Part shown: positions 1 to 9,500 of the stretch, one piece after another
Numbering within the stretch: position 1 is the first letter of the stretch
Layout: each line of letters begins with the position of its first letter
Source of the DNA: an uncultured Prevotella sp.
GTDB taxonomy: Bacteria > Bacteroidota > Bacteroidia > Bacteroidales > Bacteroidaceae
Assembly: GCA_905233555.1 (NCBI GenBank)
Contig: CAJODF010000004.1
Coordinates: 1 to 60,516 of the forward strand
Reading direction: 5' to 3'
Length of the DNA stretch: 60,516 nt
Translations under genes and position numbers: made by a program
Notes under the pieces: model-generated
Database searches by the model: none
Told to the model about the DNA's origin: nothing
What the model saw: only the letters and a program-made list of their open reading frames with translations

Positions 1-135
1 CCGATTTTCACCATAGGGGGCTTACTTTTTAAAAAAGTGAAGCGAATCGCCTGTTTTCAGGCATTCTCAAACGAACATTAATCAATTCCGATTTTTATCA
101 GACAGCAATAAAATAATATAATAATTATAATTTCT

Positions 136-1443
136 ATGATAACATATAACTTTGCAGAAGAAGAGGTGTATACCTTTATTAAATCTTGTTGTACGAAAGA
201 CGAGGAAGTACAATTCATGCCATGGAATATCTTTCGAGATCATCGAAGTTCAACCTTAATACCAGATATTTATCTTCCAAAGGGATGTCGTAAGTTGAAT
301 ATCAAACCAAAGACATGCATTGAAGTAAAGGCGAATCTAAATTATAATACATTCGATCGCCTCAGAGAAATGTACGATTTCATCAATAGTCACTTCAAGG
401 AGGGGGGATTCCATTTAATGCTCGTCACAACGGAAAAAGTCGAAAATCTAAAAACTGCATATAGCGGAATAACTAGGGACATTGAGATTGTGTATTTCTA
501 TGATTGGCTAAAAAAGGAAATTGTTGATAAGAAAAATACTGAATCAGCCGTTAATAATCTTTTATTAACTGACCTGAAAAGCGCACAGAAGGCATTTGCC
601 TCAGGCCCCAACACCTTCTTCCTTGGGGCTGGTGTCAGTTGCAGTGAAGGTCTGCCAGGATGGGAAAACCTTCTTATAGCAATCCTGTCTGATGCAACCA
701 AAACAAAGGTCAGGAAAGAAGAATTTGACGCTTTGTTCAAGGCTAATGGGAGTTCATCAATTATTATGGGGCGTTACATACGTAGATTATATAATGATGA
801 CAAGCAACTGCTAAAGAACGCCATACATGATTGTCTTTATAAAAACAGGACTCTCGGAGATATCAAATCTGCAACAATCAAGAAAATATGTGAACTAGTA
901 AAGAAATACCCAGAGAACGTGAAAAGTATTATCACATATAACTACGACGATTTGATAGAGCAGCAGCTGGCTAATATCAGCGTTGCATCTTGTTCTGTTT
1001 TTGATACCCATGAACCAGATGGTCGGTTCCCTGTTTACCATGTGCATGGAATACTTGATCATAAAGGTATAAAATCATCTGAAATTGTGTTGTCAGAGGA
1101 TGACTATCACGAACAATATCGTAGGTCGTTCATGTGGTCAAACGTGGAACAACTGCATGCCCTTCAGAACAACAATTGTTTCTTTATAGGTCTTTCAATG
1201 ACTGATCCAAATCTGCGCCGACTGCTTGACTTTACCAAAAGTGAAGCCAACGATAAGAATCAAAGGGATTCTCACTGTTTTGCTTTCCTCATGAAAGACA
1301 GTGTGGCAGAAGGGGTGAAAGGCGACAAGGAGCAATTCTTAGAAGAACAAAAGTATATGCTTGAGAACCTCGGAGTCAGGGTTATCTGGTATGACAATCA
1401 CAATGAACTGCCAAACCTGTTAGACAAACTCCAAAAGCCGTAG
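136..1443 (+). CDS. PD-(D/E)XK nuclease-like domain fused to a SIR2-family domain
   Basis: This 435-residue protein is probably an anti-phage effector. Residues about 155-400 carry SIR2 hallmarks: GAGVS at 164-168, TYNYDD around N269/D271, a YHVHG segment with H302/H304, and GLSMTDPN at 352-359. SIR2-type defence proteins usually hydrolyse NAD+ rather than deacetylate proteins. The N-terminal 125 residues have a restriction-endonuclease-like signature, PDI at 43-45 followed by E63-V-K65 (pattern D-x18-ExK). Sensor plus NADase effector is an inference. The ATG at 136 follows a very AT-rich leader. The next gene is 480 bp away, so it appears to be a single-gene unit at the island edge. The base composition is AT-rich compared with the genes after 9.8 kb, suggesting transfer. 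The SIR2 assignment is solid; the nuclease domain is motif-based. Confidence 0.75.
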   Translation: MITYNFAEEEVYTFIKSCCTKDEEVQFMPWNIFRDHRSSTLIPDIYLPKGCRKLNIKPKTCIEVKANLNYNTFDRLREMYDFINSHFKEGGFHLMLVTTEKVENLKTAYSGITRDIEIVYFYDWLKKEIVDKKNTESAVNNLLLTDLKSAQKAFASGPNTFFLGAGVSCSEGLPGWENLLIAILSDATKTKVRKEEFDALFKANGSSSIIMGRYIRRLYNDDKQLLKNAIHDCLYKNRTLGDIKSATIKKICELVKKYPENVKSIITYNYDDLIEQQLANISVASCSVFDTHEPDGRFPVYHVHGILDHKGIKSSEIVLSEDDYHEQYRRSFMWSNVEQLHALQNNNCFFIGLSMTDPNLRRLLDFTKSEANDKNQRDSHCFAFLMKDSVAEGVKGDKEQFLEEQKYMLENLGVRVIWYDNHNELPNLLDKLQKP

Positions 1444-1783
1444 GTTAGGGTTCTGTAAATAAGCATCCATGCAACCAGATTAGGCTCGGCAAGCCAGAAA
1501 GCCCCATACACCCCAAACATCATTCATGTGCAAGCACTTGACTGTTTCTCTTGTCACTCTATTCTTTTCCACGACTCAACCGAAGAAGAGTCCTGCCGAC
1601 AGATGTAGAAGAACAAGAAGGTACGTGGGTCGTAATTATGAAATAGTAATTAATAAGTATCGGTACATGAAATGAACGAAATTCATTAAAAACGTCAATT
1701 TTTGCAACTTTTTAATGGCTTTTGTCTTTTTTCTGTGAGAAATTTTGTATTTTTGTGCCATTAATCTATAATAACTATATGGC
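1444..1783. other. Gene-poor spacer in the defence island
   Basis: No convincing gene is seen in this stretch between the SIR2 fusion and the next promoter. It separates two presumed defence modules, and the fragment that follows suggests it is a deletion scar. Confidence 0.4.
1748..1755 (+). promoter_or_regulatory. Bacteroidales -7 box (TATTTTTG)
   Basis: TATTTTTG matches the TAnnTTTG consensus of the main Bacteroidetes sigma factor, with T-rich sequence upstream. It precedes the gene fragment at 1784-1906 and may now drive the AAA ATPase gene at 1926. Confidence 0.5.
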
Positions 1784-1906
1784 AGGCAACAGCAGATTGT
1801 CGATAAGATAAACAATATCTATCAAGAAGCAGACGACGGCATTTTGTCTGCAAATCAAATAATGAATGAAGCAAAAGCCAAGATAGAATCAATGATTATA
1901 GGTTGA
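1784..1906 (+). pseudogene. Fragment resembling the C-terminus of a type I restriction specificity subunit
   Basis: An open frame starting without its own ATG encodes a coiled, charged tail that begins QQQIVDKINN and ends KAKIESMIIG before a TGA at 1904-1906. Such QQQIVDKI...AKIES tails are typical of HsdS-like specificity subunits. The frame is blocked upstream by a TAA at 1772-1774, and the only nearby ATG (1779) is in another frame and ends after ten codons. This looks like the 3' scar of a deleted restriction-modification gene. Assignment is from sequence resemblance alone. Confidence 0.4.
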
Positions 1907-1925
1907 AATAATAATCCGAATAATT

Positions 1926-3683
1926 ATGAGAATAAATATAAATAAAGAATACAAATCAATAAAGGCTCCACAAGAGTTTGAATTACCTGATTTTGTTGTG
2001 CTGACAGGGAAAAATGGCAGTGGTAAAAGTCATTTAATGGAAGTAATGAGTAAATGGGAATTCTGTACTGTAAATGATAATGATAGACAATTAGGAAAAA
2101 TCAAGTATATAGGTTTTAACGGACTTAATCCACAAGTAAACTCTGATGGTGATTATTTGGATATCACTAATAGACGAAAGGAGGCATGGAATCAATTAAA
2201 AAATCAAATCGAAGAATTACATGCTCATTATGGTGATAATGTAGAAATATATATTAATTCCCATAAAAGTAGAAAGAATATTTTAGGTTATTGGATAAAT
2301 CGGGCGAAAGGTAATATTGAAAATCTAACAGAAGAATTTGTTTATGACAATTATGAAGTTTCTTCTGACGAAATCTTTTCAAGTCAATTTGCTTCAATAT
2401 TTAAACTCTACCAAATTCGTTATGATGAAAACGGGTATTTTCAATATAAGAATGATAAAGAAGGTGAACATAACAAGGTTTTATCTGATGAAGAGTTTAA
2501 GACTCTTTATGGCCCTAAACCGTGGGATTTGATTAATGACATGTTGGAGTTTGCCCAATTACCATATCGGGTTAATCATCCAACAGGACATCGCGAAACA
2601 TCATTCCACTTATGCCTAACAGATGTTAATACTGGTATCCAGATTCAAGTTAATGATCTTTCTACTGGTGAAAAAGTGTTGATGTCCCTTGCCTTGTCTA
2701 TATATAACTCTAATGAAGAGAATGCCAGACCCGACGTTTTGCTATTGGATGAGCCTGATGCGCCTTTGCACCCTGAATTTTCCAAGGTCTTTATTTCTGC
2801 TGTTGAGAATTCTATTGTTAAAGAAGCTGGTGTAAAAGTCATTATTTCAACTCATTCTCCAACGACTGTTGCAATAGCACCAGAGGAAAGCCTGTATCGG
2901 ATGAATAAACAAACAAGCCGTCCTGAAAAGATAACAAAGCAACAGGCTGTGAACATATTAGTTCAAGACTTAGATAATATCCGTCTTTCTTTTGAAAATC
3001 GTAGGCAAGTCTTCGTTGAAAGTGAATATGATGTACAATATTATAGTAGGCTTTTTAATTTTATTTCGCAGAAATACCCTATGCCCACATTACCGCAATT
3101 TCTCCCACCCAAAAGAAGTAAAGGTTCAAACTGTGATGAGGTAAGTGAAATAGTAAATACCCTCAGAGGATTCGGAAACGATTTGGTATATGGTATTAAA
3201 GATTATGATAATAAGAATTATAGTTCCCAATATGTGTTAGTTCTTGGAGAAGGTAAACGATATGCTATAGACAATTATATACTTGATCCCATCTATGTTG
3301 CATTCCTTTTAATAAGAGAAAATATTATTAAGACTGAAGATGCTGAATTGCCGCATTTCACTTATGTAGAATTAACAAAACTAAGTGATGACCAAGTACA
3401 GTTTTTGATAAAATATGTAATAGATGCCCTCGGATTAGCATCTACAGATGAGATAGGGTATATTACACAAGGGGGAAAGAGTTATAAAATTACCCAAGAT
3501 TATTGTTTTATTCAAGGGCATGCATTGGAAAGTAATATAATAAACAGATGGCCCCAATTGAATGCTATAGCTAAGGGTGGTGGAGATAATAAATTGAAGA
3601 ACTATATTTTAGATACAGTATGCAAGGATTATCCAGATTTTATATCTACAGATTTTATAGAGTTGTTTAATAAGATAGTTTAG
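1926..3683 (+). CDS. ABC-type AAA ATPase fused to a DUF4435-like (TOPRIM-type) domain, PARIS-like
   Basis: This 585-residue protein is a probable phage-defence ATPase-nuclease. Residues 1-340 form an ABC-class ATPase: Walker A GKNGSGKS at 28-35, signature LSTGE at 245-249, Walker B VLLLDEPD at 271-278 and H-loop H310. Residues about 360-585 resemble DUF4435: VFVESEYD at 362-369 (E365), GIKDYD at 423-428, then RYAIDNYILD at 445-454. PARIS systems pair an AAA ATPase (AriA) with a DUF4435 nuclease (AriB), sometimes fused, and the length fits a compact fusion. Other AAA-DUF4435 proteins exist, so PARIS is an inference. The following gene lies 50 bp downstream on the same strand and may be a partner. 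AT content is high. Confidence 0.72.
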   Translation: MRININKEYKSIKAPQEFELPDFVVLTGKNGSGKSHLMEVMSKWEFCTVNDNDRQLGKIKYIGFNGLNPQVNSDGDYLDITNRRKEAWNQLKNQIEELHAHYGDNVEIYINSHKSRKNILGYWINRAKGNIENLTEEFVYDNYEVSSDEIFSSQFASIFKLYQIRYDENGYFQYKNDKEGEHNKVLSDEEFKTLYGPKPWDLINDMLEFAQLPYRVNHPTGHRETSFHLCLTDVNTGIQIQVNDLSTGEKVLMSLALSIYNSNEENARPDVLLLDEPDAPLHPEFSKVFISAVENSIVKEAGVKVIISTHSPTTVAIAPEESLYRMNKQTSRPEKITKQQAVNILVQDLDNIRLSFENRRQVFVESEYDVQYYSRLFNFISQKYPMPTLPQFLPPKRSKGSNCDEVSEIVNTLRGFGNDLVYGIKDYDNKNYSSQYVLVLGEGKRYAIDNYILDPIYVAFLLIRENIIKTEDAELPHFTYVELTKLSDDQVQFLIKYVIDALGLASTDEIGYITQGGKSYKITQDYCFIQGHALESNIINRWPQLNAIAKGGGDNKLKNYILDTVCKDYPDFISTDFIELFNKIV

Positions 3684-3733
3684 GATGTTTGGGGGTAAGA
3701 AGTAACTTATAATAAACTAAATGTTAAAGCACT

Positions 3734-4579
3734 ATGAATAAATCTGTAAGTGAAATGGCTAAAGAAATGGGGCTCATTGATTATTCTTTTGACGAGATAT
3801 TTGAACTTAGCCATTCTGCAAAAGAGATAGTTTCAGATTTGTCAAAAAAAGGTATATGCACTAATGTTGAGAAATTGCGAGAGATCTTAGAATTTGCAGG
3901 AAAAAGATGTACTTTGACAGTCGGATTCATAGACTCTTTTAAAGAAGGTATCAACAAGGCAAAACACGATATAGAGTGTAACATTGGTGATACATATATG
4001 GTTCAAAAATGGTTGACAATCATACAAACACACAGAGACGTCTATGAAATGATGGGGTTTTTAACATTGCTTCAAATGGATGCTATAACAACAACTATAA
4101 GTCTTCTTCAAGCCACAAATGATACAGAACGAATTATGCTATGCAAACACGCATATACCATAATTTATGAGGCCAAAGAAAATGATTTATTTAAAAAGGT
4201 GTCTGCAGGAATGCAGAAGTATCCAGAAGATTTGGTAAAAAGCGAAGATGTAAATTCCTTCTGGAAAGACATAAAGGCTATTCTTAAAAAGTTGATGGAT
4301 ACAAAAGAAGCTAAAGATATTCGTAATAATTTGGATGCTCATAAAAGCCACTCATTTATGACTCAAATATCTTTTTACAAAAAGTGCGATTGGGCACGAA
4401 GTGTTATAAACTTATCCTTATTTATCATGATTATAGATAAAATCCAAACTTATATGGATATAATACATGATAACATAAATAGATTGTACGATCAGTACAT
4501 AGTGTTTATGGAAGACCGAATGAATCAATATGAGGCAATATTGAAGCAACTTCAGGATTATAATGAGCTTACAAAATAA
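3734..4579 (+). CDS. Helical protein with a HEPN-like RNase motif
   Basis: I do not recognise this 281-residue protein by family. It is predicted to be almost entirely alpha-helical, with no signal peptide and no obvious membrane anchor. The segment IRNNLDAHKS at 196-205 contains R197-N198 and H203, an Rx5H spacing with N after R, as in HEPN ribonucleases of toxin-antitoxin and abortive-infection systems. It follows the AAA-DUF4435 gene by 50 bp with no clear promoter between them, so the two may form an operon. A toxin or effector partner role is an inference. One motif match in a helical protein can occur by chance. Confidence 0.5.
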   Translation: MNKSVSEMAKEMGLIDYSFDEIFELSHSAKEIVSDLSKKGICTNVEKLREILEFAGKRCTLTVGFIDSFKEGINKAKHDIECNIGDTYMVQKWLTIIQTHRDVYEMMGFLTLLQMDAITTTISLLQATNDTERIMLCKHAYTIIYEAKENDLFKKVSAGMQKYPEDLVKSEDVNSFWKDIKAILKKLMDTKEAKDIRNNLDAHKSHSFMTQISFYKKCDWARSVINLSLFIMIIDKIQTYMDIIHDNINRLYDQYIVFMEDRMNQYEAILKQLQDYNELTK

Positions 4580-4618
4580 CGTAGGGCCCTATATTCCATG
4601 TATTTTGAAATAAAAGTT

Positions 4619-4626
4619 GTATCTTT
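4619..4626 (+). promoter_or_regulatory. -7 box (TATCTTTG) for the YhcG-family gene
   Basis: TATCTTTG is a perfect TAnnTTTG match. It overlaps a possible upstream TTG start at 4617, which rules that start out and places the true start at ATG 4638 or 4644. The 5' leader is then only a few bases long. Confidence 0.75.
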
Positions 4627-4637
4627 GCAAACGAAAT

Positions 4638-5705
4638 ATGAATATGGACGAGAAAACGATAAAAAAAGATTTGGCAATTGTACCAAGGAGTATTATGCAG
4701 AACAATGATTCTGAATATATGAGACTTGTCTCAGAAATTTCAGGATTGTGGGAAAAGGCGAGAGAGAAGGCTGCTTCCGTTGTTAATACCGAATTGCTTG
4801 AAGCAAGTTGGGAGACAGGTCGATATATCGTAGAGTATGAACAACATGGTAATGTCAAGGCTGAATATGGAAAGCAACTTCTGACAAACTTGTCAAAAGA
4901 CCTTACCAGACTTCGAGGAAAAGGTTATTCTCGGTCTAATCTATTCAATATGAGGCTCTTTTATGTGAGATTCCCAAAAATCCAAACAGTGTCTGGACAA
5001 TTGACATGGAGCCATTATTTGGAATTGCTCAAGTGCGACGATCCATTGGAGATGCAATTCTATATGAAGGAATGTATCAAAGAAGGATGGAAAGTTAGAG
5101 AACTGAAACGCCAAATCAATTCTTCGCTCTTTCAGCGTCTTGCACTGAGTACAGACAAAGAAGGAGTATTGGCTCTTGCAAACGAAGGGCATCAAATACA
5201 GTCTGCAACAGACATCATACGCGATCCTTATGTGCTGGAATTTACTGGACTTCCTCGACAGAAGCGCTATAAGGAGAAAGATTTGGAAGTTGCACTGAAG
5301 GCCCATATGGAGCAGTTCCTTCTTGAACTTGGTAGAGGATTTGCTTTCATCGGTCGTCAGTATATCATTCCTATTGGCTCAAGACAATTCAAGATAGATT
5401 TGGTTTTCTATCATGCCATTCTAAAGTGTTACGTATTGATAGACCTGAAACGTGCTGAAATAAAGCATGGTGACATAGGGCAAATGAATCTCTATCTTAA
5501 TTATTTTAAGAATGAGATTTGTCAGCCTGACGATAATCCACCTGTTGGTATTGTGTTGGGAGCAAGGAAAGATGAACTGTTGATGGAGTATGCCCTTCAG
5601 GGTATAGACAATCAACTTTTTGCTGCACGCTATCAACTTTATCTACCCAATCGGGAGGAACTGCAATCACAATTGGATAATCTCCTAAATAATACATATA
5701 AATAG
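4638..5705 (+). CDS. YhcG-family PD-(D/E)XK nuclease (DUF1016)
   Basis: A 355-residue protein with the two-part DUF1016/YhcG layout. The helical N-terminal DNA-binding-like part contains WETGRYIVEYE and LTRLRGKGYSRSNL. The C-terminal nuclease domain has KIDLVFYH (D254) followed by VLIDLKR (D269, K271), the PD-(D/E)XK core. Such proteins occur in restriction-modification and defence loci and are thought to act on DNA. ATG 4638 was chosen because the promoter box overlaps the longer alternative. It has its own promoter, so it is separate from the two upstream genes, and converges on the restriction-like operon at 5883-9581. Confidence 0.85.
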   Translation: MNMDEKTIKKDLAIVPRSIMQNNDSEYMRLVSEISGLWEKAREKAASVVNTELLEASWETGRYIVEYEQHGNVKAEYGKQLLTNLSKDLTRLRGKGYSRSNLFNMRLFYVRFPKIQTVSGQLTWSHYLELLKCDDPLEMQFYMKECIKEGWKVRELKRQINSSLFQRLALSTDKEGVLALANEGHQIQSATDIIRDPYVLEFTGLPRQKRYKEKDLEVALKAHMEQFLLELGRGFAFIGRQYIIPIGSRQFKIDLVFYHAILKCYVLIDLKRAEIKHGDIGQMNLYLNYFKNEICQPDDNPPVGIVLGARKDELLMEYALQGIDNQLFAARYQLYLPNREELQSQLDNLLNNTYK

Positions 5706-5882
5706 ATGCGCAGATGATTCAATGGTGCGGAATGCCAGGAATGGATATAATCATAGTGAAATTTAGACGAGGCTAGACGGAAATTTACGTGACTTTTAAG
5801 CGAGTAATTGCATAAAAATCTTCGGAAATCCCTTTGTCTTCGGCATTCCCTGAAAAATCCCAAAATGCGACATTAAGTGGGG

Positions 5883-6557
5883 TTAGCCGAACTTTTTATG
5901 CGTTTTAATCATTCGAGAGAAGTCAAACATAAGATGATATAATGTGATGTCTTTATCACAGGAATGAACAGAGTAATAGGAATAGTCAAATTCTCCATGT
6001 ATATCACATCTGCTTAGAGGCAATAGGGCGTGACTATTGACCGTCTCACCTTTATCATTTACATAATCTTCTTGTAGCATCGAGTTTATCTCACTGACAT
6101 TTTGGTTTATATCTAAATTCTTTACAACAAAACCAAACATACCATTGCAGCCGTAATATGTAGAGTAATAAGAAGAAACAAATCTGCAAATGCCATTCGC
6201 GATGTATTCTTTATTCAATCGCTTGTAACCGTCAATTCTCTTACACTCAATGATATAATATGCCTTACTTCCTTCGTACGGATTAATTTTCTGTATTTTT
6301 ATATCAACGAATCCCGTCTTTTCTTCTGCTTCTGCTTCGTAATTATAATGCATCAAGGGATATGTAGAATTTTTGAAGTCGTCATCTCTTAAATATGTAC
6401 CAAAAGCTTTTCTGATTTTTTTTTCGTTATTGGGATATTTTTGCCCATCTGATACAATATGATAATATATAATGATGCAGGCATTTAGAACTTCTTCAAA
6501 TGCACTGTTACGATATTGGTTGGAGTATTCAAAAACGGTGGCGTCCATTAATTCCAT
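5883..6557 (-). CDS. Small PD-(D/E)XK-like protein paired with an adenine methylase
   Basis: A 224-residue protein I cannot place in a named family. It contains D85 in GFVDIKI, then E104-x-K106 in YIIECKRI, the spacing of a PD-(D/E)XK nuclease core. Its ATG comes 3 bp after the methylase stop codon, so the two genes are almost certainly translated from one mRNA. The likely role is the nuclease half, or an accessory sensor, of a restriction-modification pair. The C-terminal half has no recognisable motif. Confidence 0.55.
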   Translation of the reverse strand: MELMDATVFEYSNQYRNSAFEEVLNACIIIYYHIVSDGQKYPNNEKKIRKAFGTYLRDDDFKNSTYPLMHYNYEAEAEEKTGFVDIKIQKINPYEGSKAYYIIECKRIDGYKRLNKEYIANGICRFVSSYYSTYYGCNGMFGFVVKNLDINQNVSEINSMLQEDYVNDKGETVNSHALLPLSRCDIHGEFDYSYYSVHSCDKDITLYHLMFDFSRMIKTHKKFG

Positions 6558-6560
6558 ACC

Positions 6561-9500
6561 CTATCCCTTTACGTTCAACATAGCATCAGCAAACTTATTG
6601 GCATCCAAATGAGCAATGGCTTTATGCCAGAGTCTTCTTTCATTTGGTTTAAATACATAGAATCCATCTCTTTCAAAACCCCTAACATCTTTCTGAACGA
6701 ACAACCGCTCTGTCAGTTTTTCTGAGGATAATTCAATGAGTTTTTTTATTGCTTCAGCATCATTTTGTTTGTTAAGAGTTACGATAGAAGGGGTTGTCAC
6801 ATCATCTGGCACAACTTTGAAGAATATTCCTACAAATTGTTTTGTATGCCATAAAATCGCAGTGATTCTTTTTCCAATCCTAGCAAAACTACCATTAAAT
6901 CTGTCTAGAATTATATTGATATAGTCTTTGAAATAAGGATCATCTTTATTGACAACAGGCATCAGAAAACGATCATATCCTTCTTGCTTCATTGCAAATG
7001 GGATAATATATTCTTTATTATAAGCGAGTAAATCCATTTCTGTAGGAGTCATCTTGAAGGCTTGACAAACTATATCATCTATATCCTTTTTCAATTTCAA
7101 TATATCGTCTTCTCGATTCACAAAAGATTGGATATCTTTCTGCCGTTCTTCCAACTTCTTTGCAAGATTAATCAGTGGTTCGCAATATACAAATGGAAAG
7201 GCAAATCGTTCTTTGTCATTGACTTGTTGCTCAATCATAATTCCCGCTGTTGAAGAATGCTGCTGAATGTAATATGCAAATAGTGAGGAGTTGATGAGGC
7301 AAGCAATTATACGATAAATGTCGGTGTCATTATTACAATGGAGTTTCACTGATGTTATTTTATCCGTAAACACCAATTTTTGAGTAGAGACAGCAGAAAT
7401 CGATTCTAATTTAGTGTTTGTTGTCTCTTTAATCAATAACATTGGTGGTGTAAAAATGTCTTTGCAGATTTTCCCATTTTCTCTATGAATATAGCCAACA
7501 TAAGGGATTTCCCACTTGGAATGCTTTTCAGGAATAAAAAATTGTCCTATTTCTTTTCTTAAATCGAGGAAATCCCACCCAACAAGTTCTTCGATATTTA
7601 TCTTTTTATTTCCATCTACACGTTTAAGACCTTGTTTGACTATAGCATGGTGCTCTTTTAGATATTCAGAAATTGGCTTGTATTTTTTTAGTCGTTTTAT
7701 GAAATTATAATCTAGATACGAACCATAGACCAATACCTTCCACAATGAGTCTTCTTTTCTTAACAATCCTTGTTGAACTTCTTGAACATCAGTCTTAAGA
7801 ATACTGAAGATCTTAAACAGAGTAAAGAAACGACTTGGTTTTAGTGAAATATGAGTAACAATATTGTCATGTGTGTTATTACCTCTGGCATTCCGATAAA
7901 ACAGGATGCAGGCAGGAGCAATGGCTTTGTCATTTGATTTGTCAAAGACTTCTCTTCTAACAGGGGCCATTTCAAAGACGTTGTCAATATAAAGATGATC
8001 AAGGATGTATTGTCGGAATGACTTTCCTTGAATATTATAAAGAATCTTACTTGTTAAGACAAAAGCACATTGGGTCTTATCAGACATAAAGTCCATTGAG
8101 CGAACTACGAATGCCTGAGCGATTTCATTATTACATATAATCTTTTTCAGACCTTCCTCTTTTGCGCGATTCTTGATATAGAGTTCGTAAGGGAAGCGTT
8201 TTCTCGTCCAAAGTTCATCATTCTCCACCCGACCTCTTTTCCAAGGAGGATTACCAATAATATAATCAAACTCAATACCTGAAAATTCATCTGTTATGGA
8301 GAATGTATCGTTGCAGAAGAAATTACTGTTGAAGAGGTTTGGGAATTTGAATTTCTCAATATCAGCAGGTTTTTGGTAATCCAGAAGAGTCAAATATACG
8401 GAAAAAATAGCAACCTGAACAGCACTTATGTCACTATCCACACCAAATATGTTTTCTTTTGCTATCTTTTTCAACTCATTTCTGAAGGTTTCGCTGTCCC
8501 GGTTGTAAACGGGATACAATTCCATATATTTATCAATAAGCCTTCTTAATGATTCCACAAGAAAGATACCAGAACCACAAGCGGGATCAAGAATCTTACA
8601 TTGATAGGTGTTTTTTTCCGAAAGATATTTACCTACTGTTTTACTTACGATATAGTCAACAAGAAAAGTCGGAGTATAATATGCACCTTTGTTTTCTTGG
8701 TTCTCTTTGCCAATGAATTTTTCGTAAACATTACTAATAAATTCGACTGGTAGGATAGAAAAATCATAAATATCAAATAAAGAAGTCTGACCAGTATCTA
8801 TTTCCTCAAAGGAAAGCAACTTTATAATAATATCAAAACCTTTCTGCGGAATAGTGTCAAATTCCCTTTTGTCAATTCTGAATAAGTCTCCATTGAATCC
8901 ATTTTCACTATCTTGTAGATATTCAAAAAACTCCCATACAAGATTTTTGTCATTAAATAGAACCAACAGATCGTCATTTGACCAGTATTTGGGGATATTT
9001 CTAAAATGAAGTTTGACTTTTCTATCAATCAAATAGCGTATAAAAATGACTTTCCCCAGCAATTTATTTGCTAAATCACGCTTTAATCCGCTGGCCTGCA
9101 TTTTTCTCTGAGCAGCCTCAATATTCTTCAGGAGATAATAATCGACTCTGTTTTTGTATCCTAATTCGTCTTGATATGTCTCCCAACTAGAACCAGTAAC
9201 CAATTGGAAATATGTAAAATTGGACAAGTTACTTTCATTCCCTATTGTATGTAGTTTTTTCGTATCCTTGTCAAAAGCGAAACCATTATAAATTGAGACA
9301 GTATTGTTTGTGGAAATAATGACGATAGGGGTTTCATTGAAATTCCATATTGCTTTATGCAAAGCATTTATGTTACTGGGATTTTCAAAAAACAAGATGA
9401 GTGGAGAATTATTATAGCAAAAAACCGCTTTTGCCTCAGACAAGATACTTTCATTGTCATCCAATAATCGATAAATACGACTAGGAAATGAGACTTTGCT

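Noticed and set aside
136..1443. Thoeris ThsA
   Set aside because: No TIR-domain ThsB partner is nearby, and the N-terminal domain is nuclease-like while ThsA carries its sensor domain at the C-terminus.
4617..4640. TTG start at 4617 for the YhcG-family gene
   Set aside because: The TATCTTTG promoter box overlaps these codons, so transcription starts downstream; similar overlaps ruled out longer starts at 9602, 15395, 41397, 43591, 47836 and 57011.
5706..5882. Small gene or RNA between the convergent YhcG and nuclease genes
   Set aside because: No start with a leader, promoter box or strong hairpin could be supported.
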